A DNA stretch of 64,000 nucleotides, from the NCBI GenBank assembly GCA_028023455.1, contig JAQFVV010006231.1:8322036-8386035 (forward strand), in the 5' to 3' direction. The notes below the pieces were generated by a model. That model did not search any database. It was not told the DNA's origin and saw only the letters and a program-made list of their open reading frames with translations. Source of the DNA: Epiperipatus broadwayi (Eukaryota; Onychophora; Udeonychophora; Euonychophora; Peripatidae). Shown here in pieces: positions 24,641-36,400 of the stretch. The position numbers and the translations under genes are program-made. Position 1 is the stretch's first letter. Each line of letters begins with the position of its first letter.

Positions 24641-24756
24641 GAGTAGGCATTAGATAGGGATTTTATGCACAAGCCTTCTGGCATCCATTGATTGCTCTTG
24701 TTAGCACAAGATGGCACTACTATATGGAGAGTGTTGTTTTGTTTTGAATTGTTTAA

Positions 24757-26284
24757 TTAAAGATATTATAGAAATAGGTCTATAATTGCTAATAATCAAA
24801 GGATCACCTTTTTTAAAAATGGGTGTAATAATCCCTACTTTCAAACATTCAGGAAATACACCAGAAGATAAAGATAGGTTAAACAAATAAACTAATACAG
24901 GTATAAAAGCTAATTTATTATCTTTCACAATTTGGGATGTTAATTTATCTAATCCAGAAGAGCGAACATTTTTTAAATCGTGGATCAGATGTGATAACTG
25001 AACATCGGAAACATTTGAACAAAAGAAAGTATCAGAAACAAATGTAGAAGTCATATCATTAATAGATGGTTCTATGTGTGGTTTATATACAAAGAAATTA
25101 TTAAAAAGATCAGCCACGTATTTTTCATTACCTTGTACCTCTAACATGACATCATTATTCTTAATATAAGTAATTTGATCAGAAGATTTTTTAACCAAAG
25201 AGTTTATTGCTTTCCACTTTAAAGAAACATTTTTATTACAAAGAAATTCCCTATAATAATTCGATTTTGCTATTTTAATATCACATTTAATTTCTTTATT
25301 AATCTGCTTTAAGACAATTGAACTGGCAGAACGTTTTAAGCTATTTCTATAATTAATTTTTTCACTCAACTGATCTGAAATCCACAAAGAACGTTTTCTA
25401 TTTTTATTATTTAGTTTAATACGACAAGTAGCCTTATCAATCAAAGAACAACAAATATTTTGCAATTCTAAAAAAGCTTTATCAACATTATCCAAATCAA
25501 AAATACAATCCCAGTTTTGAATAGATAATAAACGATTTAATTTAATATGTGATAATTTATCAACATACCTACAGCTAATCGAATTATTACGAATCATAGA
25601 CAATTTTAAAAAAATTGCAAAATGATCAGTAATATTTAATTCAGATACACAAGATTCAAAATTATAATCCTGATCAAGTCTAATAAAAATATGATCAAGC
25701 AGAGATTTACAATTTGGCGTTATGCGCGTAGGTGAAAAAATCAACTGATCAAAACCACAACTATATAATAAATCCAAATATCCACAGGTAGAATTATGTT
25801 CCCCACTCAATAAATCAATATTTATATCACCAATCATTACAACAGAAGACGAACACAAATTAGATAACAAATTATCAAGTTCATAAATAAATGTTGTAAT
25901 AGAACTAGTACACGATCTATATATTGCTATTAATGAGAGAACTCCATTTGGAAAATTAAGCGTTACCAATATTGATTCAGCGGTTGTAAACCTGAGAACC
26001 TCATAAATATAATTTAAGTCATTTTTTATAAAAATCATTAGACCTCCTGATCGCGAATACGAATGTGGTGCTAGTAAACTCTTATAACCGTCCAAAACAT
26101 ATAAATATTGTTCCTCATTAGAAATCCATGTTTCAGACAGAATAATAATATCATAATTTATTTTAAGTCCATTTAAAAATACATTGAATTCATCAAAATG
26201 AGCTCGTATACTATGAATATTCAAATGAAAAATGTTTTTTAAGTCTTTATAATCCGGAATTTTATGAGATTGTATACTAGATAA
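24757..26284 (-). pseudogene. LINE A ORF2: endonuclease and RT N-terminal part
   Basis: The minus-strand frame contains the apurinic-type endonuclease: LNIHSIRAHFDEF at the start, ILSETWISNEEQ (catalytic Glu), VVMIGDINIDLL (catalytic Asp-x-Asn) and SLLDHIFIRL, then an SELNITDHFAIFL stretch holding the terminal DH motif. The RT leader follows (CLKVGIITPIFKKGDPLIIS, then NYRPISIIS) and is cut by the array insertion. The frame stays open upstream of the TTG at 26224 to about 26284, so the true start is upstream or shared with the end of ORF1. Confidence 0.9.
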
Positions 26285-26290
26285 TGAAAA

Positions 26291-26560
26291 TCAGATGGAG
26301 GATAAATCTGCTTCACTTTTTATAACAACAGTGGGAGAATTATTGTCATTTCTGATATGTACCAAACCATTTCGGATAAACGCCACACCTTGTATTTGGA
26401 CACGCATTTTTTGCTTCGCTTTCCAAAACAGCTGCCGAGTAGCCAAGGAAATCCGTTCATTAATGTAAATACGTTGATTATTATTTTCCAATGGCAAAAT
26501 ATCTGACACTAAAATAACAATTTCCTTTTGCGCAAAAAAGATCTAGCCATATTTCGGGAG
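26291..26560 (-). pseudogene. LINE A ORF1 C-terminal fragment
   Basis: The frame reads RIYINERISLATRQLFWKAK, then VAFIRNGLVHIRND and a KSEADLSSI end. This matches the C-terminal domain found in many LINE ORF1 proteins and in baculovirus FP-like proteins ('IY.NE.LT...K.LF..A...K.....VW.RNG.V.VR'). The element's 5' truncation removes everything before it. Confidence 0.7.
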
Positions 26561-26571
26561 TTGTTGTTGTT

Positions 26572-27228
<657 letters not shown>

Positions 27229-27415
27229 TCAATTCAATTCAATTCAATATCCATTTATTATGTGCATTTCAACATTTACACTTTAACAGAAATACACAAT
27301 AAAAAAAATAATAATAATAATAACAATGATAATAATTAAAATTTAAAAAAAAAAAAACAATTATAATCAAATACAAGCTAAATACATAAAATTATATATA
27401 CATATATGTTCATAA

Positions 27416-28330
27416 CTATACATTTAGTTGTTTTTTAACATTCATCACAAATTGATCGCAAAAAATATCAATATTATTAAAAGTTAGATTATATACCATT
27501 TGCAATCTATTAATAACTGATTTACCAAAGAAAGTATTTTTACATATACTAATCTTGAAAGTTTGCATTTCTCTTAATAAGCGACAAGGTACTTTCAATT
27601 CTATTTTTGATATACAGTTACTGACATCAATTTTCCCATCAATCAACTTTTTCAGTAATATCATATCCTTCAACATTCTCCTTTCTTTCAATACTGTTTT
27701 GACAGTTTGACATTCACCCATTATTAATTTATTAAATCTTTTTTCAATATTATATATTTTAGACTGAATATTAATCAGATTGAAGTTCCATATACAAGAA
27801 TTATATTCTAAAACTGTAACAACAAGAGAAAAAAGTAACCTATATTTTATGGAAATAGATAAATCTCTCCCATATCTCAAAATACAGCCCATCTTTCTGT
27901 ATGCTTTATTAATAATACATTTAATATGTGCATTAAAAGTAAAATTGCTACAAAATATAATTCCTAAATCAGATACAGTCTCTTTATATTTAATAACACC
28001 ATTCTCAATTTTATATTGATAAACAGATTTTTCAGTTTTATTAGTATAGGAAACAATGCATGTTTTATTAATGTTAATCTCCATGTTGTTATACCTACAC
28101 CATATAATAAAACTATCTATATCCTTTTGAACCTCAATATGATCACTATAAGTAATAATTCTTTTAAATAACTTACAATCATCAGCATAAGTAAGTATCA
28201 TACTATTTTTTATGCTATGATCAAGATCACACATATAAACATTAAAAAGCAATGGTGCTAATATTCCACCCTGAGGAACACCTATCATATTATCAAAAAA
28301 AAAGAGAATTAGTTTTATCCATATGTACAT
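27416..28330 (-). pseudogene. LINE B ORF2, RT motifs B-E and C-terminus
   Basis: The frame opens with MIGVPQGGILAPLLFNVYMC (motif B), then LTYADDCKLF (catalytic YADD), and runs through the thumb (LGIIFCSNFTFNAHI) to a natural stop at 27416. It is out of frame with the upstream part because of the T9 run at about 28293-28303; one inserted or missing T would join them. Confidence 0.9.
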
Positions 28331-29597
28331 AAGATTTTCGACCCCTCAAATAATTGGAAAACCACTCAACTAAATGAGGACTAACACCCAACATTTTAAG
28401 TTTATACAAAAGTCTAATATATGAAACTTTGTCAAATGCCTGAGTCATATCAAAATATACAACATCTAATTGCTTCTGATCAGATAAGGCATGAGCAATA
28501 TGATCAGATATCACCATTAAATTAGTTTCAGCAGATCTACCAGGTAAAAAACCATGCTGATAACTAGGTAATACCTTAATCATATCTACAATAATATTAC
28601 TATAAATACACCTTTCATAAATTCTAGCAAAAGGTGACAGAATTGAAATAGGTCTATAATTACCCGAATCAGATCTATCCCCTTTTTTAAAAATTGGTAT
28701 AATTTTAGCTATCTTAAATATATCAGGAATAATAGTTTTCTCAATTGATAAATTAATAATATAATGCAATGGTGCTACCAAACATTCAGCACAACCCTTG
28801 ATAATAAAATTAGGAATATTATCATATCCCATAGAAGATTTCGATTTAAGTTTAGAAATTGCAGTAAACACTTCAGGAATTGCAATTTTATTAACATCTA
28901 TATTCCAAAAACTTTCTTTATTAAATTTAATATCAACCATATTATCATTACTTGAAGTATCTAAGTACATATTAGTAAAATGATTGACTAGATCATCCAT
29001 AGAAGGCCTAATTACATTATATCTACAACTTTTACTTCCAACAATATTAAGATCTTTTATATAATTCCAAAACATTTGTGGATTATTCCTAAAATTTTCT
29101 TCAACTCTATTTAAATTATTATTATAATCTCTTTTCATAAGAGTTTTAGTATAAGCACGCAAACCACTAAATTTCTTATACAATTCTTTATCATTAGTTA
29201 GTTTATATAACCTATGATATTTGTGCTTTCTATTTAAGCCCTTACACAATTCCCTAGAAAACCATTTAGGATATTTGTTATTAGTATTTAAATAATGCCT
29301 AACAGGAATATATTGATCTAGACAATTTTGAACTATACCAACAAAATTATTTGCCGCTATATTTGGATCATTTTCCATCAAAATTACATTCCAATCAATG
29401 TCCTCAAAAGCTTTATAAAGGCCATAATAGTCACCATGTTTGTAATCTCTCTTACTATTTACCATAGGCTTTATATGTTCATGAGAACCATCTATTACAA
29501 ATTCCAAAGGTGGATGATAAGGATCAGGGGGCAAAAGAGCTTGATCAGCCTCTTTGCACTTCAAATCATTCTTAGTGCTAAACAATAAATCCAACAT
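28293..29597 (-). pseudogene. LINE B ORF2, endonuclease end and RT N-terminal half
   Basis: The frame starts MLDLLFSTKND and includes the HPPLEFVID segment that occupies the endonuclease SDH position. A linker follows, then IAKIIPIFKKGDRSDSGNYR, PISILSPFARIYERCIY, QHGFLPGRSAETNLM and VVYFDMTQAFDKVSY (motif A with the catalytic Asp). It ends at the T9 frameshift. Confidence 0.9.
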
Positions 29598-30154
29598 ACC
29601 CCCCTAAAATTAATAATACTATTAAGTTGAATTAAACTAACCAACTCAACAAAAATTTTTAATCTATAAAGTTTACTATTATCAACATTCTTATTACTAT
29701 GTCTTGAGTAATCAGCTTCATTAAAATCCCCAACTATAATAATATCATATTTATATTTCACCAATATATCCTCAACCTTAACTAAATATGCATCTAAATC
29801 ATTCATTGACAAAGTAGGTCGAAGATATATAGTACCTAACAATATTTTATTTTTATTTTTTAAACTAACTTCAATCCAACAAGATTCAATATTATTATCA
29901 TTAATAATTATCTGTTTATGCTTTATGTCTTTTTTAATAGAAATCAAAGTACCACCTCCTCTTGTTTCATAATTATAATTTCTATCACATCTATACACAC
30001 AATACCTATCATCAAATATACTAATATTATCAATTTCTTCTTTTAACCAAGTCTCTGTTAAAAAGATAATATCATATTCATTTAATAACAATTCAAATTT
30101 AAAATCAATTGTCTTAGTTCTAAGACCACGAACATTTTGATAATAACAATTCAT
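29561..30154 (-). pseudogene. LINE B ORF2 N-terminal endonuclease
   Basis: The ATG at 30154 gives MNCYYQNVRGLRTK, then IIFLTETWLKEEI (catalytic Glu), GGGTLISIK, GTIYLRP and IIIVGDFNEADYS (catalytic Asp-Asn). These are the standard order and spacing of an apurinic-type endonuclease. The frame breaks at a G6 run (29598-29603, plus-strand CCCCCC): a seventh G would continue directly into GGMLDLLFS. The start lies only a few bases from the end of ORF1, consistent with a bicistronic LINE transcript. Confidence 0.9.
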
Positions 30155-30160
30155 GAATTG

Positions 30161-30532
30161 CTATTTATTACACAGATTATTTTGCAAATTTATATCTTGC
30201 ACTATAGTGCTAATTTCATCAACATTATCAGTCAATATAATATCTTCTGTCTTTTCTTCAATAATCTTATTAATATTTAATATAGCATTATCCTGTGTAC
30301 TATCAACATTAAAATTTCTTAAATATTTTAAATCTCCATAGAAGGGCAATATGACTGCTGACAAAGGCCAAACGTTACCAACCAAAACTTTATCAGATTC
30401 AGATTCCTCTATAGATAAATAAAATGAAGAATATTTTTTAGATTTTGTATTCAGTTTATAACACACACTATTTATATCTAAAACATTTTTCAAATGAGCA
30501 GTCACATCTTCAACAGAGGTGTCATTATCCAT
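30161..30532 (-). CDS. LINE B ORF1 C-terminal domain
   Basis: These 123 codons contain TSVEDVTAHLKNVLDI, KKYSSFYLSI and VWPLSAVILPFYGD. The last resembles the 'YSSFK..V......LL....WP.GV.VR.F' region that closes many CR1/jockey-type ORF1 proteins. It is in the -1 frame relative to the N-terminal ORF1 piece. Reading back one base at the TTTTTC just before that ORF's TAA gives continuous protein, so ORF1 was probably one protein of about 475 residues, now frameshifted, or fused by recoding. Confidence 0.75.
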   Translation of the reverse strand: MDNDTSVEDVTAHLKNVLDINSVCYKLNTKSKKYSSFYLSIEESESDKVLVGNVWPLSAVILPFYGDLKYLRNFNVDSTQDNAILNINKIIEEKTEDIILTDNVDEISTIVQDINLQNNLCNK

Positions 30533-30537
30533 TCTAG

Positions 30538-31584
30538 TTAGAAAAATTTTTTAAATTTCTTTCTTGTCTTAATAGCTTTTAAAACATGATTAACCTGATT
30601 TCCTATAATAGGTGAAGAACTTGAATTTTTAATATTTTTATTCTTATTTTTACGATAAAATACAGTTTTAAAACCATCATTTTCTTTATCTGCACAATCT
30701 TTCAAATAAAAGGCATATGAGTTTTTAGAGGTGCTATCTTGATTAGAAATCCCAGACGATTCATCTGACGTTACATTTGTTTTCATATCTGACTGACCAA
30801 CCTTCACTTTAATTGCTTTATTCTGCTGTTCATTAAATTTAGAACTTGATCTATCAGTGACACTAAAAACTGCCTCCTTTTTTAATTGATCAACTCCTTC
30901 ACTTCTATTTATAGTAGAAAGTGGAGGGAAATTTAAATCAGAAACAATAAGTTCAGGCGTTTGCTTTTCTTTATGCTTTAAAATAAGTTGACTTTCTTTT
31001 TTATTAAAAACAACAGAATTTCTGTCTATGCTTCTATAATCATTATTTTTATTTATATCCAAATTATTAACAGATGCATTTAATAACATATTTTTTATCG
31101 TAATATTTTCTTCTTTCAATAATTTAATTTCACTTGATAAATCTGTAACAATATTTAAAATTCTATTCAATAAAAACGTAGATTTTTCACAAGATAAACA
31201 ATTATTATCCATTTTAGATAGATTTTTTTCTCCTTTATCAAAATCACGATTAGATATAGCATTAATTTCTATTAATTTAGAAATGTCATTACCTTCATTT
31301 CCTAATAAATTTTGACCAAAAATATCCAAGTCTTGCGAATCATTTATATCTGATACAATAATCTCCATTTTGTTTTCATTGACTTCCATTACGTTATTAC
31401 TATTTGAATTATGATTACATTTATCACAAATATAGGACTCCATTTCTATTTCATTTTTATGCAATATTATTCCATTAGATTTCAAACATGTTTTATGAAA
31501 CTTATTATTGCATTTAATACATTTAATTCTTGGCTGTTTTCCAAATATAAGATCACTGCAAAGAGCACATGGTGTACCTCCCAT
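30538..31584 (-). CDS. LINE B ORF1, PHD-type zinc finger and coiled-coil protein
   Basis: The 348-codon frame has a PHD-like Cys4-His-Cys3 finger at residues about 6-56: CALC, IKCIKC, KFHKTC and YICDKC are the successive ligand pairs. A hydrophilic Asn-rich middle, a short Leu-rich region (LLNRILNIVTDLSSEIKLLK) likely to form a coiled coil, and a basic tail KTRKKFKKFF follow. In LINEs this protein binds the element's RNA and forms the ribonucleoprotein particle; the finger's exact role is not established. The ATG at 31584 is the first possible start, since upstream DNA is AAT repeat. Confidence 0.85.
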   Translation of the reverse strand: MGGTPCALCSDLIFGKQPRIKCIKCNNKFHKTCLKSNGIILHKNEIEMESYICDKCNHNSNSNNVMEVNENKMEIIVSDINDSQDLDIFGQNLLGNEGNDISKLIEINAISNRDFDKGEKNLSKMDNNCLSCEKSTFLLNRILNIVTDLSSEIKLLKEENITIKNMLLNASVNNLDINKNNDYRSIDRNSVVFNKKESQLILKHKEKQTPELIVSDLNFPPLSTINRSEGVDQLKKEAVFSVTDRSSSKFNEQQNKAIKVKVGQSDMKTNVTSDESSGISNQDSTSKNSYAFYLKDCADKENDGFKTVFYRKNKNKNIKNSSSSPIIGNQVNHVLKAIKTRKKFKKFF

Positions 31585-31593
31585 AGCATAGCA

Positions 31594-31798
<205 letters not shown>

Positions 31799-32298
31799 NN
31801 NNNNNNNNNNNNNNNNNNNNNNNNNNNNNNNNNNNNNNNNNNNNNNNNNNNNNNNNNNNNNNNNNNNNNNNNNNNNNNNNNNNNNNNNNNNNNNNNNNNN
31901 NNNNNNNNNNNNNNNNNNNNNNNNNNNNNNNNNNNNNNNNNNNNNNNNNNNNNNNNNNNNNNNNNNNNNNNNNNNNNNNNNNNNNNNNNNNNNNNNNNNN
32001 NNNNNNNNNNNNNNNNNNNNNNNNNNNNNNNNNNNNNNNNNNNNNNNNNNNNNNNNNNNNNNNNNNNNNNNNNNNNNNNNNNNNNNNNNNNNNNNNNNNN
32101 NNNNNNNNNNNNNNNNNNNNNNNNNNNNNNNNNNNNNNNNNNNNNNNNNNNNNNNNNNNNNNNNNNNNNNNNNNNNNNNNNNNNNNNNNNNNNNNNNNNN
32201 NNNNNNNNNNNNNNNNNNNNNNNNNNNNNNNNNNNNNNNNNNNNNNNNNNNNNNNNNNNNNNNNNNNNNNNNNNNNNNNNNNNNNNNNNNNNNNNNNN
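31799..32298. other. assembly gap (500 N)
   Basis: The run is exactly 500 N and begins inside the AAT repeat, so the repeat probably caused the gap. The round length suggests a placeholder and not a measured size. Confidence 1.
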
Positions 32299-32380
32299 AG
32301 AGCCTCCAAATATTAAGTGTTGTTTTGTGAAATTTAAATGTTATTTTATTATATCCAAATATTATTTAGTCATGTTTTTA

Positions 32381-33483
32381 ATCAGTGTAAGTTACAGTCA
32401 AATCATCATTAATGTGTCGTAAAAGAATGTGTCTTATAATAAATGTTTTGTTGAAGTAAGATTCCCTCTTAATTATTTTATCATATGCGTTCGATTGACC
32501 ATTTCCACACACATATATGCTCAACACAATCATCACCTATATCGCTATATGAATAAATAAATGCCCAGGTACCAATTCTATACAAGATAGAATAAATTTA
32601 TAATCTAGATTGCATCTATACTTATTGATAAGACTTTTATTGCACTATTAATTTACAGCTTAGCTCAGTTGGGGGTTATAGGGTATCGTGGTCATCTAGA
32701 ATGCAAATGGGGATGAGAGAAGCATTTATAAACAACAATTATGTAGTGTTAATTTAATTATATTATAAGCATTTACTAAGTTATCAAAAGGAAGCCATTT
32801 GTGGATTAACTTAAAACAAGATGTTTAATTCTCTTACCATCCAAGTACATGCCAGACCAATCACATCACTCATCTAATATGTTTTGGGATCACTGCAACA
32901 ATAACCAATCTAATTGCATTTAATTTAGATTGAACAGCTATATCAATGTTTATTAAATAATAAACTAATCTCAGGACTCCTATGAATAACAAGTCAATCC
33001 TAACATAATATGACCATTAAGTAATGAGGACTATTGTGAAACCACCATCTGCTACAATAAAATAAAGGATAGACAATGATAAAGATCGGGTACATTTTAT
33101 TTCACATCACTATCTATTCTAAAGAAGGTAAAATCTGCATCTTGGCATTACAATGCTTGGATCTATTAGTTCCATATTGTTTAAATAAATGGCATATATT
33201 ATTAAACTGACAAGTGATACAATTTTAAATAAGATATAATCTATTCTTGGCATTACAATGTTTGAATCAATTAACTCAGTGCTATTGAGATAGATTGCAT
33301 ATACTATGAAATTGATAAATATTATAATTATATTATATTGAACATATGTGTGTGTGGAAATGATCAATCGAACGTATATGATAAAATAATTCAGAGGGAA
33401 TTTTATTTCAACAAAACATTTATTATAAGACACATTCTTTTACGACACATTGATGATGATTCAACAGTAATTTACATTGATTA
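32381..33483. mobile_element. putative 1.1-kb element with about 145-bp inverted ends
   Basis: The left arm (32381-32527: CATCATTAATGTGTCGTAAA, then CGTTCGATTGACCATTTCC) is inverted at about 33337-33483 with roughly 85-90% identity. The interior has no transposase. It contains a direct duplication of about 104 bp starting CTTGGCATTACAATG at 33142 and 33246. No clear target duplication was found, so two independent inverted copies of a dispersed repeat remain possible. Confidence 0.6.
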
Positions 33484-36400
33484 CAAACTTGACTAAATAG
33501 CACTTGGATAAAATAAAATAACATTAAATTACACAAAATAACACCTAATATTCAGCGGCTCCTCCTCTTATATGTTGTTTCAATAACATTTACAATTTTA
33601 TCAGTTAAATTATTAGCAACAAAAAAATATAATTCTATATTCATATACTAATTAATATTCATATCATATATTCCCACTCTGTGCTCTTAATAAACTAAGA
33701 AAATGATGTCAAACAATCAATTAATATCATTTAGATTATTTCCGTATGCCTACAAATCTATATCTGTTATATGAAATTAAGTAATAACTTTATTAAAACT
33801 AGCCTTGAATAAAATAAAATTTTGTAATACAATATTACATTTATACCGAGAGGATGAATCACCAACAATAATAATGAATGAAATAATGATAATATGTGAT
33901 ATGATCTGACAAATTACTCAGAACTTACAATTCCAGCGATGGTCTCTTTCTATATCTCTAGGTTTATCATATCTCCGAATGTGTGCGCATTTATAAATTC
34001 ACAAACACAACGCATTTTATTGATTATATTTCCATCGGTTAACTTGTGGAATAAATAATCCAACTGCAAGTATGTTACAGAAATCACTGAAATATTTATC
34101 CTGAAATAACTAACATATACTGTGTGACGATAAACACATGGAATGGAAAGGGGGAGCAAAATTAACATCAAATAAATACATACATGCGCGTGGGGATTAA
34201 CAACAACTCCAAACATTGATTTAATTCACCAATATAGTAACTATCATCTCTTCTAACACAAATGGTGCAGAACTTAGCTGACTTACCCTGAATAGGGCAT
34301 CTATCACTTCTCTTTAAGAAACATAATTATCTCATAGCTTACTACTAAATAAAGAAGTACTACCATTCACGGCTCAATAGATAAACAAATAAAATGAATG
34401 TTACTCATCGTGATCATCATCCCAATCACCTCTCTACTCAAAGGACATCTAACATGTTTCATAGAGAACAGATCCATAATAAACAAACTCTTAAATTTCT
34501 ACAATCTTTAGTCATAGTACTAGCTGCAACTGACAAGAAACAAATAAGCATAAATTTAACTCTTATACAATATATTCTGATAGCGAACGCACACGTGAAT
34601 ATATGATCTTGTATGATATATTCTTTTTAAATCACACTAGACAATATTAGCATTAACTAGATTATGAATGAGTAATATTTGAAAAATTATGAGTATCGAA
34701 ATTCAAATGAGTGTAAATACTATTAAATAAGCTTAAACCATTCAGCAATACTGGCCTAAATGTTTTCATGTACCTGTTTACTATTACTAATTAATGAAAA
34801 AGCATCTAATTTTGCACTAATAATACCAGCACAGGAATACATAATATTTACATAATATAACAAAAGAAATATTACTCATTTGCTATAATTCATACCAAAA
34901 TCTCCAAGACATTCTAGAGGAGATTGGCATATAATACATAATCATAATAATAAAACAAATTAAAGTCAAATTAAACATAAAAAATAAATAAATAAATAAA
35001 CAAATACATCTATAGATCTATCATATATCAAACCTTCTGTCATAAAATAAAAGTTCTTTTTCTTTTTATTTTATTTTATTTTATTTTTTGATTCATACTT
35101 GAAAATTTAAGTAAATGAAAATGCGCAGTAGCTCACGATGATAAGACTAATAACAAATTAAAACATACAAATATTCTTCCTGCAGGTTAAACATAAATTT
35201 GGCAAAAAGAGAAATAACTTCCAATGTTCTTAAGATTTCCTAATAGACGTTATAAGCAACTTTTGCAAGTATTTGATCCATTTATTTTTTTATAAACTCT
35301 GTTTTGTCTAAATTTCCAACATTTAATATATTTTTAATAGTGAACAAGATTAAGGTTACTTAATCATCCATGTTTTTATATCCTTTTGGTAACTAATTAT
35401 CAAGTATTATTGTCACACATTCTCTCACTCCTATGTGAAGGTGAATGGTTATGTAATTTAATGTACATAATTATTATGATAATGTAGGGTACTAGCATGA
35501 ATAATTTTTACTGTTTCAGCCTTTTTTTCTTACACAATAAAATAGGAAATTTATTAAATAAGAGTCACTCAAATATCCCATTACATAGTCCAGCATAAAC
35601 TTGGCAATTCTTCTTATTATTAATACTTTACATAATTCCAATGACACACTATTTATTAAAAATATGTTGTAATAAAATTGCATTAATGATTTTTCTAAAT
35701 AATATCTATGCATTATGAATAAAATAAGTTCAAATTGTTAGCTAATAAAAATTAGAAATTGGTGTACCTCTGAACGTTTAGCCTTCCATTTTAAAAAATA
35801 TTATCTGGTGTCCTTCAGGATTATACGTTGGCATTTATTCTTGAGTAGTATAAGAGAAGTTTCCTTATTAAAAGAAATAGTAGGGATTCCAATGAAGCTG
35901 TTAACTTCACTTGTTTTATTATATTTCCTTTTAGAAAATTATTTCACCTTTTCTAAAATTATTTTTCTGAAGTCCTCTTTTAACTTTTTCTTGAAGTCTT
36001 GTGTAACTTAGCCATGTCTCTTTTTTATAGTTATGATGAGCTTAACAATATGCAAAAATTTATAGCTTGTGAGTTTTGAAATAATAATAAAATTAAGTTA
36101 CAAACACTGATTAATAATAAATAAAATAACTTTTATATTTTTAACTGAAAGATTTTATACAATAAATAAAAAAATCATACTAACTGATGGTGTGTGTGCA
36201 TCTGTTTTTCCATTAATCCAGAAGTCTATTAATGACTGAGTTATTAACAATTTCCATGGCAAATAAATAAAGCTATTACAAGAAGGATATTTGAGTGATG
36301 ATTATTAATGTGAATGAGGTGTGAAGTGTGAGATGATGCGAATGGATATGCACCCACACATACAAGTTAGATCTTGGAATGGCAAAAACAGTAGGTTAGA

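Larger units (their letters stand above)
23573..24757 (+). repeat. 466-bp direct tandem repeat, about 2.5 copies
   Basis: GTAGTTAAAAAGAGTTAAAA begins at 23576, 24042 and 24508, a period of exactly 466 both times. Copies are almost identical (for example GGCTACAAG in copy 1 against GGCCACAAG in copies 2 and 3), which suggests recent formation or homogenisation. Confidence 0.95.
23225..24760. mobile_element. hammerhead-ribozyme tandem-repeat insertion (retrozyme- or Penelope-pLTR-like)
   Basis: This 1536-bp insertion splits the LINE A RT and is flanked by the 13-bp direct repeat AGATATTATAGAA (23212-23224 and 24761-24773). It contains about 2.5 direct copies of a 466-bp unit on the plus strand (23573-24757) preceded by a head-to-head partial copy on the minus strand (23228-23570). 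Each unit contains a type I hammerhead motif and a TATA-like ACTATATAAGC. No protein is encoded: the two identical 68-codon ORFs at 23268-23474 and 24090-24296 are the same non-coding repeat read from opposite copies. Tandem hammerhead monomers with an LINE-like target duplication match animal retrozymes. Tandem plus inverted pseudo-LTRs match Penelope-like elements stripped of their ORF. Confidence 0.85.
21624..26569 (-). mobile_element. LINE A, 5'-truncated non-LTR retrotransposon
   Basis: On the minus strand the order is: the C-terminal part of ORF1, an apurinic-type endonuclease, a reverse transcriptase, then a 3' UTR with a (TTA/TTTA)-rich end. About 3.4 kb of LINE sequence remains once the 1.5-kb hammerhead array is excluded. 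It starts inside ORF1, the usual result of incomplete reverse transcription, and abuts (AAT)n at both ends. At least one frameshift and the array insertion inactivate it. The protein resembles jockey/CR1-group elements; the clade was not determined. Confidence 0.9.

Noticed and set aside
33930-34060. Acceptor-like CAG and donor-like GTAAGT on the minus strand enclosing LDYLFHKLTDGN-like sequence
   Set aside because: The open frame stops before the donor and no frame runs through, so a coding exon is not supported.
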